From assembly GCF_028551275.1 (NCBI RefSeq), contig NZ_CP117025.1, forward strand, positions 3,350,001 to 3,414,000: 64,000 nucleotides of DNA. The letters are read 5' to 3'. Of the stretch, positions 36,266 to 44,319 are shown piece after piece; within the stretch, counting starts at the first letter, position 1, and each line of letters opens with the position of its first letter. The translations under genes were made by a program, and so were the position numbers. Under the pieces are notes generated by a model, which was given only the letters and a program-made list of their open reading frames with translations, did no database searches and had not been told where the DNA came from. This stretch comes from Sphingomonas hankookensis (GTDB lineage Bacteria > Pseudomonadota > Alphaproteobacteria > Sphingomonadales > Sphingomonadaceae).

Positions 36266-36275
36266 AGGTAATAGC

Positions 36276-37301
36276 ATGTATAGCGAGAGCGATCTGAACG
36301 GCGCGGTGGAGGCTGGCGTGCTGTCGCGCGACTCCGCCGACGCGCTGCGCGCCCACATTGCGCAGCAACGCGCGACCCCGGTGGTGGATGAGGAGCATTT
36401 CCGCCTGCTGACGGGGTTCAACGACATCTTCGTCTCGGTCGCGCTCGCGCTGCTGCTGGTATCGCTCGCCTGGATCGGCGGCACGATACTGACGCCACTG
36501 GGCGGTCTGGGCGTCGCGGGCGCCGCATGGTTTCTCGCCGAATATTTCACCGCGCGCCGCCGCATGGCGTTGCCCAGCATCCTGCTGCTGCTCGCGTTCG
36601 TCGGCGGGGTCGCTGCAACGCTGTTCGGGATCGTGGTCGAACTCGACCCGCAGAATGTGCCCGACCGGACGACCGCGATGATCTTCGCCGGCATCGGCGT
36701 GGTCGCGGCCGGCGCAGCATGGCTGCACTGGCGGCGGTTCATGGTGCCGATCACGGTTGCAGCGGGGGCAGCGGCTTTGGTCGCGACCGTGGCGTCGCTG
36801 ATCGTCGCGGCGTTCCCGGCGCTCAAGGATAATTTCTATCCGGTGACCCTGCTCGGCGGCATCGCGGTGTTCGTCGCCGCGATGCGCTGGGACATGTCCG
36901 ATCGCGACCGCCGCACGCGCCGCAGCGACGTCGCCTTCTGGCTGCACCTCGTCGCTGCCCCGCTGATCGCGCATTCGCTGTTCCAGCTGCTGGGCGTGTT
37001 CGGGCCGAGCGTCACCGCACCGATGGCGGCGGTGGTGATCGCGCTCTACGTCGTGTTCGGCCTCGTGGCGCTGGCGGTCGACCGCCGCGCGCTGCTCGTC
37101 TCCAGCCTCGCTTATGTCCTCTATGCGCTCTACGCGCTGTTCGAAAAGGCGGGGGCGGTCGAACTGTCGGCGGCGTTCACCGCCTTCGTGATCGGATCGG
37201 CGCTGCTGACCCTGTCGGTTTTCTGGCAACCGATGCGGCGTCAGGTGGTTGGACTGCTCGGCGGCATCGGCCAACGCCTGCCGCCCGTGGCGATGGCCTG
37301 A
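36276..37301 (+). CDS. Multi-spanning membrane protein, DUF2157/DUF4401-like
   Basis: 341 residues. A soluble N-terminal helix (YSESDLNGAVEAGVLSRDSADALRAHI, about 1-30) precedes roughly nine or ten membrane segments. The N-terminal segment and repeated helices resemble the DUF2157 group, whose function is unknown. GGGAGGT sits 8 bases before ATG 36276, which decides the start against ATG 36240. It ends 26 bases before a strong terminator and has its own palindrome-rich promoter. Confidence 0.75.
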   Translation: MYSESDLNGAVEAGVLSRDSADALRAHIAQQRATPVVDEEHFRLLTGFNDIFVSVALALLLVSLAWIGGTILTPLGGLGVAGAAWFLAEYFTARRRMALPSILLLLAFVGGVAATLFGIVVELDPQNVPDRTTAMIFAGIGVVAAGAAWLHWRRFMVPITVAAGAAALVATVASLIVAAFPALKDNFYPVTLLGGIAVFVAAMRWDMSDRDRRTRRSDVAFWLHLVAAPLIAHSLFQLLGVFGPSVTAPMAAVVIALYVVFGLVALAVDRRALLVSSLAYVLYALYALFEKAGAVELSAAFTAFVIGSALLTLSVFWQPMRRQVVGLLGGIGQRLPPVAMA

Positions 37302-37327
37302 AAACTCATTCCTTGGAGCGTACCTTG

Positions 37328-37355
37328 CGGCCCCGGGCGACCGGGGCCGTTTTTT
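37328..37355. terminator. Rho-independent terminator
   Basis: Stem CGGCCCCGG / CCGGGGCCG with loop GCGA and six Ts on the plus strand. It lies between convergent genes; its T-run overlaps the stop of the DUF2794 gene. Confidence 0.88.
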
Positions 37356-37695
37356 ATTCCTCGACCAGCTTCATCAGCCGGCGCTCGACCGGGGCCAGTA
37401 CCGGTCCCAGCTCGTGCCCGCGCTTCACGATCGCGCCGGCCTCCCCCACCAGCGCCCACATGCCCTGCTTGTTGCGCAAGCTCGGCCGCTTCTCGATGCG
37501 GAACTCGGGCCGTTCGGTCGCGCGGCGGAAGGCGCTGAAGACCGCCGCCTCGCGCCCCAGATCGATCGCATAGTCGCGCCAATGCCCGGCGGCGACCATC
37601 CGGCCATAGAGGTCGAGGATGCGGGTCAGCTCGGCGCGTTCGAACCCGACCTGCCCCGGCTGGCGTGACGCGGGAAAGGGGGTGACGATTCCCAT
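37354..37695 (-). CDS. DUF2794 domain-containing protein
   Basis: 113-residue cytoplasmic protein that fits the alphaproteobacterial DUF2794 family (blocks ELTRILDLYGRMVAAGHWRDYAIDLG and SLRNKQGMWALVGEAGAIVKRGHELG). The function is unknown. Its ATG overlaps the cysE stop by one base, so the two genes are co-transcribed. Confidence 0.82.
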   Translation of the reverse strand: MGIVTPFPASRQPGQVGFERAELTRILDLYGRMVAAGHWRDYAIDLGREAAVFSAFRRATERPEFRIEKRPSLRNKQGMWALVGEAGAIVKRGHELGPVLAPVERRLMKLVEE

Positions 37696-38378
37696 CAGGC
37701 GCGGTCGCGATGGTCCTGCTGCTCGGCCAGCAGCGCGTCGAGCTGCCGCTTGAGCGTTTCCACCTCGCAGCGCAGCAGCTCCATCCGCTGCGTCTGCGGA
37801 TCGAACGTGTCGCGGCATGGCGTGCCATAGGGGACGAAGCGCGGATCGGGTGCCTGCCCGCCCTCGACCACGGTCGGTCGCGCCGGGATGCCGACGACGG
37901 TCGTCCCCTCCGGCACGTCCTTCGTCACCACCGCATTGGCGCCGACCCGCGCACGTGTCCCGATAGTGATCGGTCCCAGCACCTGCGCGCCCGACCCGAT
38001 GATCGCGCCGTCGCTGATCGTCGGATGCCGCTTGCCGGCGATGCCGTTGTCGGGGCTGGTCCCGCCCAGCGTCACATTTTGATAGATGGTGACGCCATCG
38101 CCGATCTCCGCCGTCTCGCCGATCACGACGAAGCCGTGGTCGATGAAGAAATGCCGGCCGATCGTGGCACCCGGATGGATGTCGATCGCGGTCAGGAAGC
38201 GCGAGAAATGGTTGATCGATCGCGCAGCGAAATACCAGCGCGCGCGGAACAGCCGGTGCGAAACCTTGTGGAACGCGACCGCCCATACGCCGGGATAGGT
38301 CAGGATTTCGGCGCGCGACCGCGGCGCGGGGTCCCGCGCCTTGATCGAATCCAGATAGCGCAACAGCCGCGCAACCAT
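37695..38378 (-). CDS. cysE: Serine O-acetyltransferase
   Basis: 227-residue cytoplasmic acetyltransferase that makes O-acetylserine for cysteine synthesis. The N-terminal helices are short (EpsC-like class), followed by left-handed beta-helix hexapeptides: IDIHPGATIGRHFFIDHGFVVIGETAEIGDGVTIYQNVTLGG, GSGAQVLGPITIGTRARVGANAVV. The catalytic histidine sits in HFFIDHG and the active loop in GKRHPTI. A C-terminal coiled region (RMELLRCEVETLKRQLDALLAEQ) is added. ATG 38378 is preferred over the longer frame, which would enter the inverted repeat. Confidence 0.9.
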   Translation of the reverse strand: MVARLLRYLDSIKARDPAPRSRAEILTYPGVWAVAFHKVSHRLFRARWYFAARSINHFSRFLTAIDIHPGATIGRHFFIDHGFVVIGETAEIGDGVTIYQNVTLGGTSPDNGIAGKRHPTISDGAIIGSGAQVLGPITIGTRARVGANAVVTKDVPEGTTVVGIPARPTVVEGGQAPDPRFVPYGTPCRDTFDPQTQRMELLRCEVETLKRQLDALLAEQQDHRDRA

Positions 38379-38411
38379 GTGCAGTCCCCTTGGTCGTCGG
38401 AGTCCTGCGGT

Positions 38412-38483
38412 GCCGGCCCGCTCCCCCACCCGGCCACCCAATCAGGATACGCTGTGGGTGGCCGGGTGGGGGAGCGGGCCGGC
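38412..38483. repeat. Perfect 29-bp inverted repeat, family G
   Basis: Left arm 38412-38440 and right arm 38455-38483 are exact reverse complements around a 14-base loop (ATCAGGATACGCTG). The arm begins GCCGGCCCGCTCCCCCACCC. It lies in the gap between divergent cysE and the exporter gene, 34 bases from the cysE start. The rest of that gap (to 38657) shows no gene. Confidence 0.9.
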
Positions 38484-38657
38484 GCCGCCACGAAACGCGC
38501 CTTCGCGCGTTTCAAAACGGACTCTCAACTCGGAATGTAGGCGGCCCGTCCCCACTCGCCAAGTCGTACTGTAGGCGCAACAAACCCTATGTATCTTGTA
38601 GGCATTGTCGTTTGCCGCCATCACTGAGCCACGCTGCGCCAACTCGAAGGGAATGGG

Positions 38658-39419
38658 ATGCTCGAGAATATCGACTGGGCGCGTCTGGCCGAGTTCATTG
38701 CCGCCGGATTTGCCGCCCAGATCGTCGATGGTGCGCTGGGCATGGCGTTCGGGGTGATTTCGTCGACCCTGCTGGTGAGCGTGCTGGGCGTGCCGCCCGC
38801 GACCGCCTCCGCCAGCGTGCATGTCGTCGAATGTTTCACGACCGGCGTGTCGGGGATCAGCCACGCGCTGCACAAGAATGTGAACTGGAAGCTGTTCTGG
38901 CGGCTGGTGCTGCCCGGCATCGCCGGCGGCGTCACCGGCGCCTATCTGCTGTCGTCGCTCGACGCTTCGGTCACGCGGCCGTTCGTGATGACCTATCTGG
39001 CCGGGATCGGCCTGTACCTGCTGTGGCGGGGCTTACGGAAGCCACCCGAGCCGAAGGAGCCGAAGGTCATCGCCCCGCTGGGGCTGGTCGGTGGGTTCCT
39101 CGACGCGGCGGGCGGCGGCGGCTGGGGTCCGGTCGTGACCTCCAACCTGCTGGTACAGGGCGCCACCCCGCGCACGACGATCGGCACGGTCAACACGGTC
39201 GAATTCTTCCTGACCGTCAGCATTTCGGCGACGTTCCTGTTCCATCTGGGGCTGGAGGCCTTCACCACCGCGGTTGCCGGCCTGCTGATCGGCGGCATCG
39301 TCGCCGCGCCGTTCGGGGCGATGTTCGCCAAACACATCCCGGCGCGCACGCTGCTGATCCTCGTCGGCGTCGTGCTGACGATCACCAGCCTGTACAGCGT
39401 GTATCGGGCGCTTTCATAG
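38658..39419 (+). CDS. TauE/SafE-family sulfite/anion exporter
   Basis: 253-residue membrane protein with about eight helices and two TauE/SafE repeats (GFAAQIVDGALGMAFGVISSTLL in the first, GLVGGFLDAAGGGGWGPVVTSNLL in the second). The family exports sulfite, sulfoacetate and related anions. Its place opposite cysE fits sulfur metabolism, but the substrate is not shown. Confidence 0.87.
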   Translation: MLENIDWARLAEFIAAGFAAQIVDGALGMAFGVISSTLLVSVLGVPPATASASVHVVECFTTGVSGISHALHKNVNWKLFWRLVLPGIAGGVTGAYLLSSLDASVTRPFVMTYLAGIGLYLLWRGLRKPPEPKEPKVIAPLGLVGGFLDAAGGGGWGPVVTSNLLVQGATPRTTIGTVNTVEFFLTVSISATFLFHLGLEAFTTAVAGLLIGGIVAAPFGAMFAKHIPARTLLILVGVVLTITSLYSVYRALS

Positions 39420-39438
39420 CGCAGGCAGAAAAAGAAAC

Positions 39439-39592
39439 TGGTTCGCGCAGAGGCGCAGAGAGGCTCGTTTGGGGAAGCCGATCGCGTAGCGATCAGCCTC
39501 TTCGTAGGCTGCGGCTAGGATGAGGGTCCCGCTGACGCCGGACGATCGTGCGCCGCAACTCCTCCGCGCCGCCGCGCCTCCGCGCGAACCAG
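39439..39592. repeat. Intergenic inverted repeat, family F
   Basis: TGGTTCGCGCAGAGGCGCAG at the left pairs with CGCGCCTCCGCGCGAACCAG at the right. An inner palindrome GATCGCGTAGCGATC is also present. It fills the gap between the convergent exporter and ahpD genes. Confidence 0.7.
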
Positions 39593-39604
39593 ATTTCTTC
39601 TTAC

Positions 39605-40126
39605 TTACGCCACCGCCGCGTGCACCGTCGCCACCGCCGCCAGCACCGCACCGATCCGCACCGCGCCCTGGATGACCTCGGCCTTCACGCCGTGCTTCTT
39701 CAGCACGTCCTCATGCGCGTCGATGCACATGCCGCAGCCGTTCATCGCCGACACCGCCAGGCTGAACAGTTCGAAATCGACCTTCTCGATCCCCGGCGCA
39801 GCGATCACGTTCATCCGGAGCTTCGCGGGCAGGTTGCCATATTCCTTGTTCTTGGCGAGGTGGACGAAGCGGTAATAGACGTTGTTCATCGCCATCACCG
39901 CCGCTGCGGCACGCGCCGCGTTCGCCGCCTCGGGCGACAGCTTGTCGGCGACTTCGGCCTCGGCCGCTTCGACCAGCGGCTTGTGACCGGTGGCATGGGC
40001 GCAGGCGAGCATCGTCCCGAACTTCTTCTGCGGGTCGAGCACCGTCTCGTTCAGCAGCGAGCCGACGTTCAGGCGGATATCCTTGGCGAAATCGGGCAGC
40101 TGGCCCGCAAATTCCTTGAGCGACAT
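39605..40126 (-). CDS. ahpD: Alkyl hydroperoxide reductase AhpD
   Basis: 173-residue carboxymuconolactone-decarboxylase-fold protein. The redox motif NGCGMCIDAHEDVL has cysteines 131 and 134 and histidine 138, as in AhpD, which reduces AhpC via its own disulfide. It follows ahpC on the same strand, 130 bases away across an inverted repeat. Confidence 0.92.
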   Translation of the reverse strand: MSLKEFAGQLPDFAKDIRLNVGSLLNETVLDPQKKFGTMLACAHATGHKPLVEAAEAEVADKLSPEAANAARAAAAVMAMNNVYYRFVHLAKNKEYGNLPAKLRMNVIAAPGIEKVDFELFSLAVSAMNGCGMCIDAHEDVLKKHGVKAEVIQGAVRIGAVLAAVATVHAAVA

Positions 40127-40150
40127 GGGATGTTACCTTCGATGAAAACA

Positions 40151-40215
40151 CGTCACCCCAGCGCAGGCTGGGGTCTCCCAGTTACGGAGAGACCCCAGCC
40201 TGCGCTGGGGTGACG
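40151..40215. repeat. Intergenic inverted repeat, family B
   Basis: CGTCACCCCAGCGCAGGCTG and its exact complement CAGCCTGCGCTGGGGTGACG, each followed inward by GGGTCTC / GAGACCC, form a long hairpin between ahpC and ahpD, possibly attenuating ahpD expression. A related copy is at 45631-45713. Confidence 0.85.
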
Positions 40216-40256
40216 TTTGGGAATGGTCGGGCGGGACCGCAGCCCCGCCCGATAAA

Positions 40257-40799
40257 TTATGCCGCGACCTGGAGGACGTCGTCGCCCTTGTTCCAGTTGC
40301 ACGGGCACAGTTCGTCGGTCTGCAGCGCGTCGAGCACGCGCAGCGTCTCGGCCGGATTGCGGCCGACGTTCAGGCCGTTGACCTGCACCGCCTGGATCAC
40401 ATTGTCCGGATCGATGATGAAGGTCGCGCGGAACGCAACATGCTCGTTCTTGTCGAGGATGCCGAGCTTGCTTGCCAGCACCGCGCCATTGTCCGCGATC
40501 CACGGGAAATCGGCCGCGGCCAGATCCGGGTCCGACTTGCGCCACGCCAAGTGGACGTGCGCGGTATCGGTCGATGCGCCGATCAGCACGGCGTCGCGAT
40601 CGGCGAAGTCTTCCTTCAGCTCGCTGTAACCGACGATTTCGGTCGGGCAGACGAAGGTGAAGTCCTTCGGCCAGTAGAACAGCACCTTCCACTTGCCCGG
40701 GAACGCGTCGTGGCTCAGCGTTTCGCCGGCCGGGAGCGCGTCGGTGCCCTGCTGAACGGGAACGGTGAATTCAGGGAGCTTGTCGCCAACGGTCAGCAT
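40257..40799 (-). CDS. ahpC: Alkyl hydroperoxide reductase AhpC (2-Cys peroxiredoxin)
   Basis: 180-residue cytoplasmic peroxiredoxin that reduces organic peroxides and H2O2. Peroxidatic cysteine 51 is in FTFVCPTEI and the C-terminal cysteines in DELCPCNW act in resolution. The AhpD-linked CPCNW ending fits the neighbour. ATG 40799 (MLTVGDKLP) is chosen over the upstream ATG in the regulatory gap. Divergent from oxyR. Confidence 0.94.
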   Translation of the reverse strand: MLTVGDKLPEFTVPVQQGTDALPAGETLSHDAFPGKWKVLFYWPKDFTFVCPTEIVGYSELKEDFADRDAVLIGASTDTAHVHLAWRKSDPDLAAADFPWIADNGAVLASKLGILDKNEHVAFRATFIIDPDNVIQAVQVNGLNVGRNPAETLRVLDALQTDELCPCNWNKGDDVLQVAA

Positions 40800-40863
40800 G
40801 GAATGCCCTTTCTTATGGTGCAGTGCGCACCGTGAATTGCTGCGTTGCGATATAGGGTACGCG

Positions 40864-40877
40864 TTGGACCGATCCAA
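40864..40877. promoter_or_regulatory. Dyad in the ahpC-oxyR intergenic region
   Basis: TTGGA-CCGA-TCCAA, in the 126-base gap between the divergent starts, with a looser dyad ATCCAATC / GATTGAT beside it. It is a candidate OxyR-controlled region by position only; it does not match a strict OxyR consensus. Confidence 0.3.
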
Positions 40878-40925
40878 TCGAAATTACCCTTGGGATTGAT
40901 CGTCGCACTCGATAAGTAACCGGGC

Positions 40926-41825
40926 ATGTCGGTGTACCTGCCTACCCTGAAACAGCTGCAATATCTGGTCGCGCTGCGCGACGCTGGTCATTTCGGCCGC
41001 GCCGCCGAGGCGTCGTTCGTCACCCAGTCGACGCTGTCGGCGGGCATTCGCGAACTGGAGACGCTGATCGGCGTAGTGCTGGTCGAACGTACCCGCCGCG
41101 TGGTGCGCTTCACGCCGCTGGGCGAAAGCATCGTCGCCAAGGCGCGCACCGTGCTGCGCGAGGCGGAGGAACTGACCGACATGGCGCGCGCCGCCGGACG
41201 ACCGCTGTCGGGCGAGATGCGGATGAGCGTCATCCCGACCATCGCCCCGTTCCTCCTGCCCCAACTCCTCCCCCGCCTGCGCCGCGACTATCCCGACCTG
41301 AAACTGTATCTGCGCGAGGAGCCGAGCGCGGCGGCGTGCGAGGGGCTGCACCATGGCCGCACCGACTGCGTGCTGCTGGCGCTGCCCTATGGCTGTGGCG
41401 AGGTAGAAGTCGCGCCGCTGTTCGACGACCGGCTGTTCCTGGCGGTGCCGGGCAACGATGCCGCCGACACGACGCCGCTGGTCGCCGACGATATCGACGC
41501 CGAACGCCTGCTGCTGTTGGAAGACGGTCATTGCCTGAAGGACCATGCCCTGCGCGCGTGCGAACAGCCCGAAGCGCGCGGACAGGCGATGATGATGGGC
41601 ACGTCGCTCCACACCATCGTCCAGATGGTCGACAATGGCTTGGGCACCACCATGCTGCCGCAGATGGCGATCGATGCCGGCATCCTCGACAATACCGGGG
41701 TCACCGCCCGCCCGATCGAGGCGAAGAACGCGTCGCGGCGCATCGCGCTGGTGTGGCGACGCGCCTCTCCGCGCGAGCGGGATTTTCGGCTGCTGGCAGA
41801 GGTACTTGGCGCGCAACGGCCCTGA
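40926..41825 (+). CDS. oxyR: Hydrogen peroxide-inducible transcriptional activator OxyR
   Basis: 299-residue LysR-family regulator. The N-terminal helix-turn-helix is GHFGRAAEASFVTQSTLSAGIRELE. The redox pair is Cys203 and Cys212 in EDGHCLKDHALRACE, equivalent to E. coli Cys199 and Cys208, which form a disulfide on peroxide stress. Divergence from ahpC-ahpD supports the assignment. Confidence 0.93.
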   Translation: MSVYLPTLKQLQYLVALRDAGHFGRAAEASFVTQSTLSAGIRELETLIGVVLVERTRRVVRFTPLGESIVAKARTVLREAEELTDMARAAGRPLSGEMRMSVIPTIAPFLLPQLLPRLRRDYPDLKLYLREEPSAAACEGLHHGRTDCVLLALPYGCGEVEVAPLFDDRLFLAVPGNDAADTTPLVADDIDAERLLLLEDGHCLKDHALRACEQPEARGQAMMMGTSLHTIVQMVDNGLGTTMLPQMAIDAGILDNTGVTARPIEAKNASRRIALVWRRASPRERDFRLLAEVLGAQRP

Positions 41826-41841
41826 TCCTTCGGGCAGCGCG

Positions 41842-41867
41842 GGAACCGTTGGCGTGGGAAAACCGTA
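41842..41867 (+). promoter_or_regulatory. Possible EcfG-type stress promoter before the fasciclin gene
   Basis: GGAAC (41842-41846), 17 bases, then CGTA (41864-41867), close to the EcfG-type consensus. It stands about 65 bases before the fasciclin-protein start. Confidence 0.35.
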
Positions 41868-41931
41868 TTTCTCCGGTCGCTGCTCGATCGGACAGCGAAC
41901 ATGTTTCGACCGCAACCACCGGAGAAAACCG

Positions 41932-42603
41932 ATGATTCGCGCAACGATTTCGGCCGCCGCGCTCACCCTGTCGCTGACCGCCGCCGCCTATGCCCAGACC
42001 ACGACTGCCCCGACTGCGCAGACGGGGGTGAAGACCGGCACGACCGCCACCGTGCAGACTCCGGTCGGCACCGTCCAGACCGGCGTGAACACCAACATCA
42101 ACGCAGCTGCCAAGGCACCGGTGACCGTCGGCGGCGCGCCGATGCTGCCGACCGCGACCATCGTCGCCAACGCGTCGAAGGCCAGCAACCTCACCACCCT
42201 GGTCAAGGCGGTGCAGGCCGCCGACCTGACCGCCACGCTGTCGGGCCCCGGTCCCTTCACCGTCTTCGCGCCGACGGATGAAGCGTTCGGCCGCCTCGCC
42301 CCCGGCACGCTCGACCAGCTGATGAAGCCCGAGCAGAAGGCCTCGCTCGCCAAGCTGCTGAAGTATCACGTCGTCGCGGGCAAGCTCGACGCCGCGGCGC
42401 TCAAGCAGCAGATCCAGGCCGGCGGCGGCACCGCCACGCTGACCACCGTCGAGGGCCAGCCGCTCAAGGCGACGCTGGAAAACGACGCACTGGTGCTGAC
42501 CGATGTCGGCGGCGGCAAGAGCTATGTCACGCAGTATGACGTCGAACAGTCGAACGGCATCGTTCACGTGGTGAACGGCGTGCTGGCACCGAAGCTCGGC
42601 TGA
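41932..42603 (+). CDS. Secreted fasciclin-domain protein
   Basis: 223 residues. The signal peptide (MIRATISAAALTLSLTAAAYA) is followed by a Thr/Gln/Val-rich linker (about 22-75) and one fasciclin domain: TIVANASKASNLTTLVKAVQAADL, FTVFAPTDEAFGRL, LLKYHVVAGKLD, and IVHVVNGVLAP. Such proteins are extracellular or cell-surface adhesion-like. GGAGAA precedes ATG 41932; a strong terminator follows. Confidence 0.9.
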   Translation: MIRATISAAALTLSLTAAAYAQTTTAPTAQTGVKTGTTATVQTPVGTVQTGVNTNINAAAKAPVTVGGAPMLPTATIVANASKASNLTTLVKAVQAADLTATLSGPGPFTVFAPTDEAFGRLAPGTLDQLMKPEQKASLAKLLKYHVVAGKLDAAALKQQIQAGGGTATLTTVEGQPLKATLENDALVLTDVGGGKSYVTQYDVEQSNGIVHVVNGVLAPKLG

Positions 42604-42627
42604 TCCGGGGTTCAGGCGAGAATGGAG

Positions 42628-42655
42628 CCGGGCGGGAGCGATCCCGCCCGGTTTT
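42628..42655 (+). terminator. Rho-independent terminator
   Basis: Stem CCGGGCGGGA / TCCCGCCCGG with loop GCGA, followed by TTTTGTTTT, 24 bases after the fasciclin gene stop. Confidence 0.88.
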
Positions 42656-42695
42656 GTTTTGGGGCGCTGCCCTGCCCCGCCATTCCGTCCGGTTC

Positions 42696-42911
42696 GAGCA
42701 GCTTCGAGCGAAGTCGAGAAGCGTCCGTCGAGAACTCCTGCCGCAAACGGACCCTTCATGGGTCACCCCAGCGGAACCCCGTTCTCGATACGCGCTCTCG
42801 ACGAGCTCGATCGCTACTCGAACCAAACGGGATTGGACGGGTTTGGGTTGGGACTTCTCCAGCCGTTCGTCCTGAGTAGCCATTGAGCTTGTCGAAGGGG
42901 CGTATCGAAGG
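42696..42911. repeat. Degenerate intergenic repeat region, family H
   Basis: Several short inverted pieces of the type GCTTCGAGCGAAGTCGAGAA, GTTCTCGATACGCGCTCTCG and GAGCTTGTCGAAGGGGCGTA crowd the gap between the fasciclin gene and moaE. No reading frame with gene-like features is seen in 42656-42927. Confidence 0.5.
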
Positions 42912-42927
42912 ACCCGCCCCAAGCACC

Positions 42928-43374
42928 TCAGCCCAGATCCCCCCACCGCGCGGCGGCCGCGTCGTCACTCTCCCGCGCCTCGACCCAGCGCGTCTCTGCC
43001 CCCCGCCGCTCGCGCTTCCAAAACGGCGCCCCGGTCTTCAACCGGTCGATCAGGAACGCACAGGCTTCCAGCGCCGCGCCGCGATGCCGTGCGGTCGTCG
43101 CGACGAACACCACCCGGTCGCCGGGCACCATCGGCCCGACGCGGTGCACGACCGTCGCCTTCACCAGCGACCAGCGCGCCACCGCCTGCTCGCACAAAGC
43201 CTCCAGCGCGCGCTCGGTCGCTCCCGGATAATGTTCGAGCGCCAGTTCGGTGACGCCATCGTCACCACGCACCAGCCCGGTAAAGGTCGCCACCGCCCCC
43301 GCATCCGCCCCCTCGGCCGCCGCAAATTCGGCGGCGAGGTCGATCGGTGCCGCCTGCACGACCACGCGGATCAT
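42928..43374 (-). CDS. moaE: Molybdopterin synthase catalytic subunit
   Basis: 148-residue large subunit that inserts dithiolene sulfur into precursor Z. Conserved blocks are ATFTGLVRG, LEHYPGATERALEAL, VHRVGPMVPGDRVVFVATTARHRGAALEACAFLIDRLKTGAPFWKRE, with active-site lysines in the last. It starts 4 bases into the moaD 3' end (ATGA-like overlap) and is the last gene of pgsA-moaD-moaE. Confidence 0.93.
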   Translation of the reverse strand: MIRVVVQAAPIDLAAEFAAAEGADAGAVATFTGLVRGDDGVTELALEHYPGATERALEALCEQAVARWSLVKATVVHRVGPMVPGDRVVFVATTARHRGAALEACAFLIDRLKTGAPFWKRERRGAETRWVEARESDDAAAARWGDLG

Positions 43375-43628
43375 CCGCCGGTCACCGGGGGAAAGATCGC
43401 GACCTCGCGCGCGCCGGCGATCGGCGTATCGAGCGCCACGAACGCCTGGTCGACCGCCGCGCGCAGCCTTTGCCCATCGGCAAAGGCCGTCGCATAGCCC
43501 CCGCCCCTTGCCGCCAGCCAGTCGACCAGATCGGCGACGGTCGCCACCTCGGCCGGCGGGTCGACCCGCTCGCCCGCCACGCCGATCGCCTCGCGCACCC
43601 AAGCGAAATACAGCAGCTCGATCGCCAT
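43371..43628 (-). CDS. moaD: Molybdopterin synthase sulfur-carrier subunit
   Basis: 85-residue ubiquitin-like protein ending in the required Gly-Gly (FPPVTGG), which is activated and thiocarboxylated to carry sulfur for MoaE. ATG 43628 shares one base with the pgsA stop; the longer open frame lies inside pgsA and is not used. Confidence 0.92.
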   Translation of the reverse strand: MAIELLYFAWVREAIGVAGERVDPPAEVATVADLVDWLAARGGGYATAFADGQRLRAAVDQAFVALDTPIAGAREVAIFPPVTGG

Positions 43629-44194
43629 TATGTGTCCATGTGCCGGAGACCGAGCCGCAGATAATCCCAGCCGGTGATCGCGGTCAGCACCGCCGCGCCC
43701 CACAGGCAGACGAGCCCGGTCACATGCACGAAGCTATAGGCCGGCACCGCCCCGGCGAGGATCAGCGCCCCGAACGCGACCAGCTGCAGTGTCGTCTTCC
43801 ACTTGGCCAGCTGCGACACCGGCAGAGATACCTGAATGCCGGCGAGGAACTCGCGCAGCCCCGACACCGCGATCTCGCGCAGCAGGATGATGAGCGCGGC
43901 GATCAGGTGGATGCCGGTGATGATCGCCACGTCATGCCGCGTGCCGACCAGCATCAGGATGACGGCGGCGACCATGATCTTGTCGGCGATCGGGTCGAGG
44001 AACACGCCCAGCTTCGACACCGTGCCCTGCGCGCGCGCCAGATAGCCGTCGAAATAGTCGGTGATCCCCATCAGGCAATAGAGTGCGAAGGCAATGGCAT
44101 AGCCCGCCTCCCACATCGGCCACCACAGGAACGCGACCAGCAGCGGCACCGCCAGGATACGCGACAACGTCAATATGTTGGGAAGCGTCAGCAC
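43628..44194 (-). CDS. pgsA: CDP-diacylglycerol--glycerol-3-phosphate 3-phosphatidyltransferase
   Basis: 188-residue inner-membrane enzyme of phosphatidylglycerol synthesis. The CDP-alcohol phosphatidyltransferase motif DG-x2-AR-x8-G-x3-D-x3-D is seen in DGYLARAQGTVSKLGVFLDP and the following IAD. The N-terminal LTLPNILTLSRILAVP is family-typical. First gene of the pgsA-moaD-moaE unit. Confidence 0.93.
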   Translation of the reverse strand: MLTLPNILTLSRILAVPLLVAFLWWPMWEAGYAIAFALYCLMGITDYFDGYLARAQGTVSKLGVFLDPIADKIMVAAVILMLVGTRHDVAIITGIHLIAALIILLREIAVSGLREFLAGIQVSLPVSQLAKWKTTLQLVAFGALILAGAVPAYSFVHVTGLVCLWGAAVLTAITGWDYLRLGLRHMDT

Positions 44195-44319
44195 AGTTCG
44201 GCGCTTAGCATCCCCGGCCCCTCACGCGAAAGCGGCAAAACGGCGTTGAAGCAGGCGGAGGGGCTGGCTACACCCGATCCAACCAAGCCGACAGGCACGT
44301 AGATCAGGTCGTACCCGGA

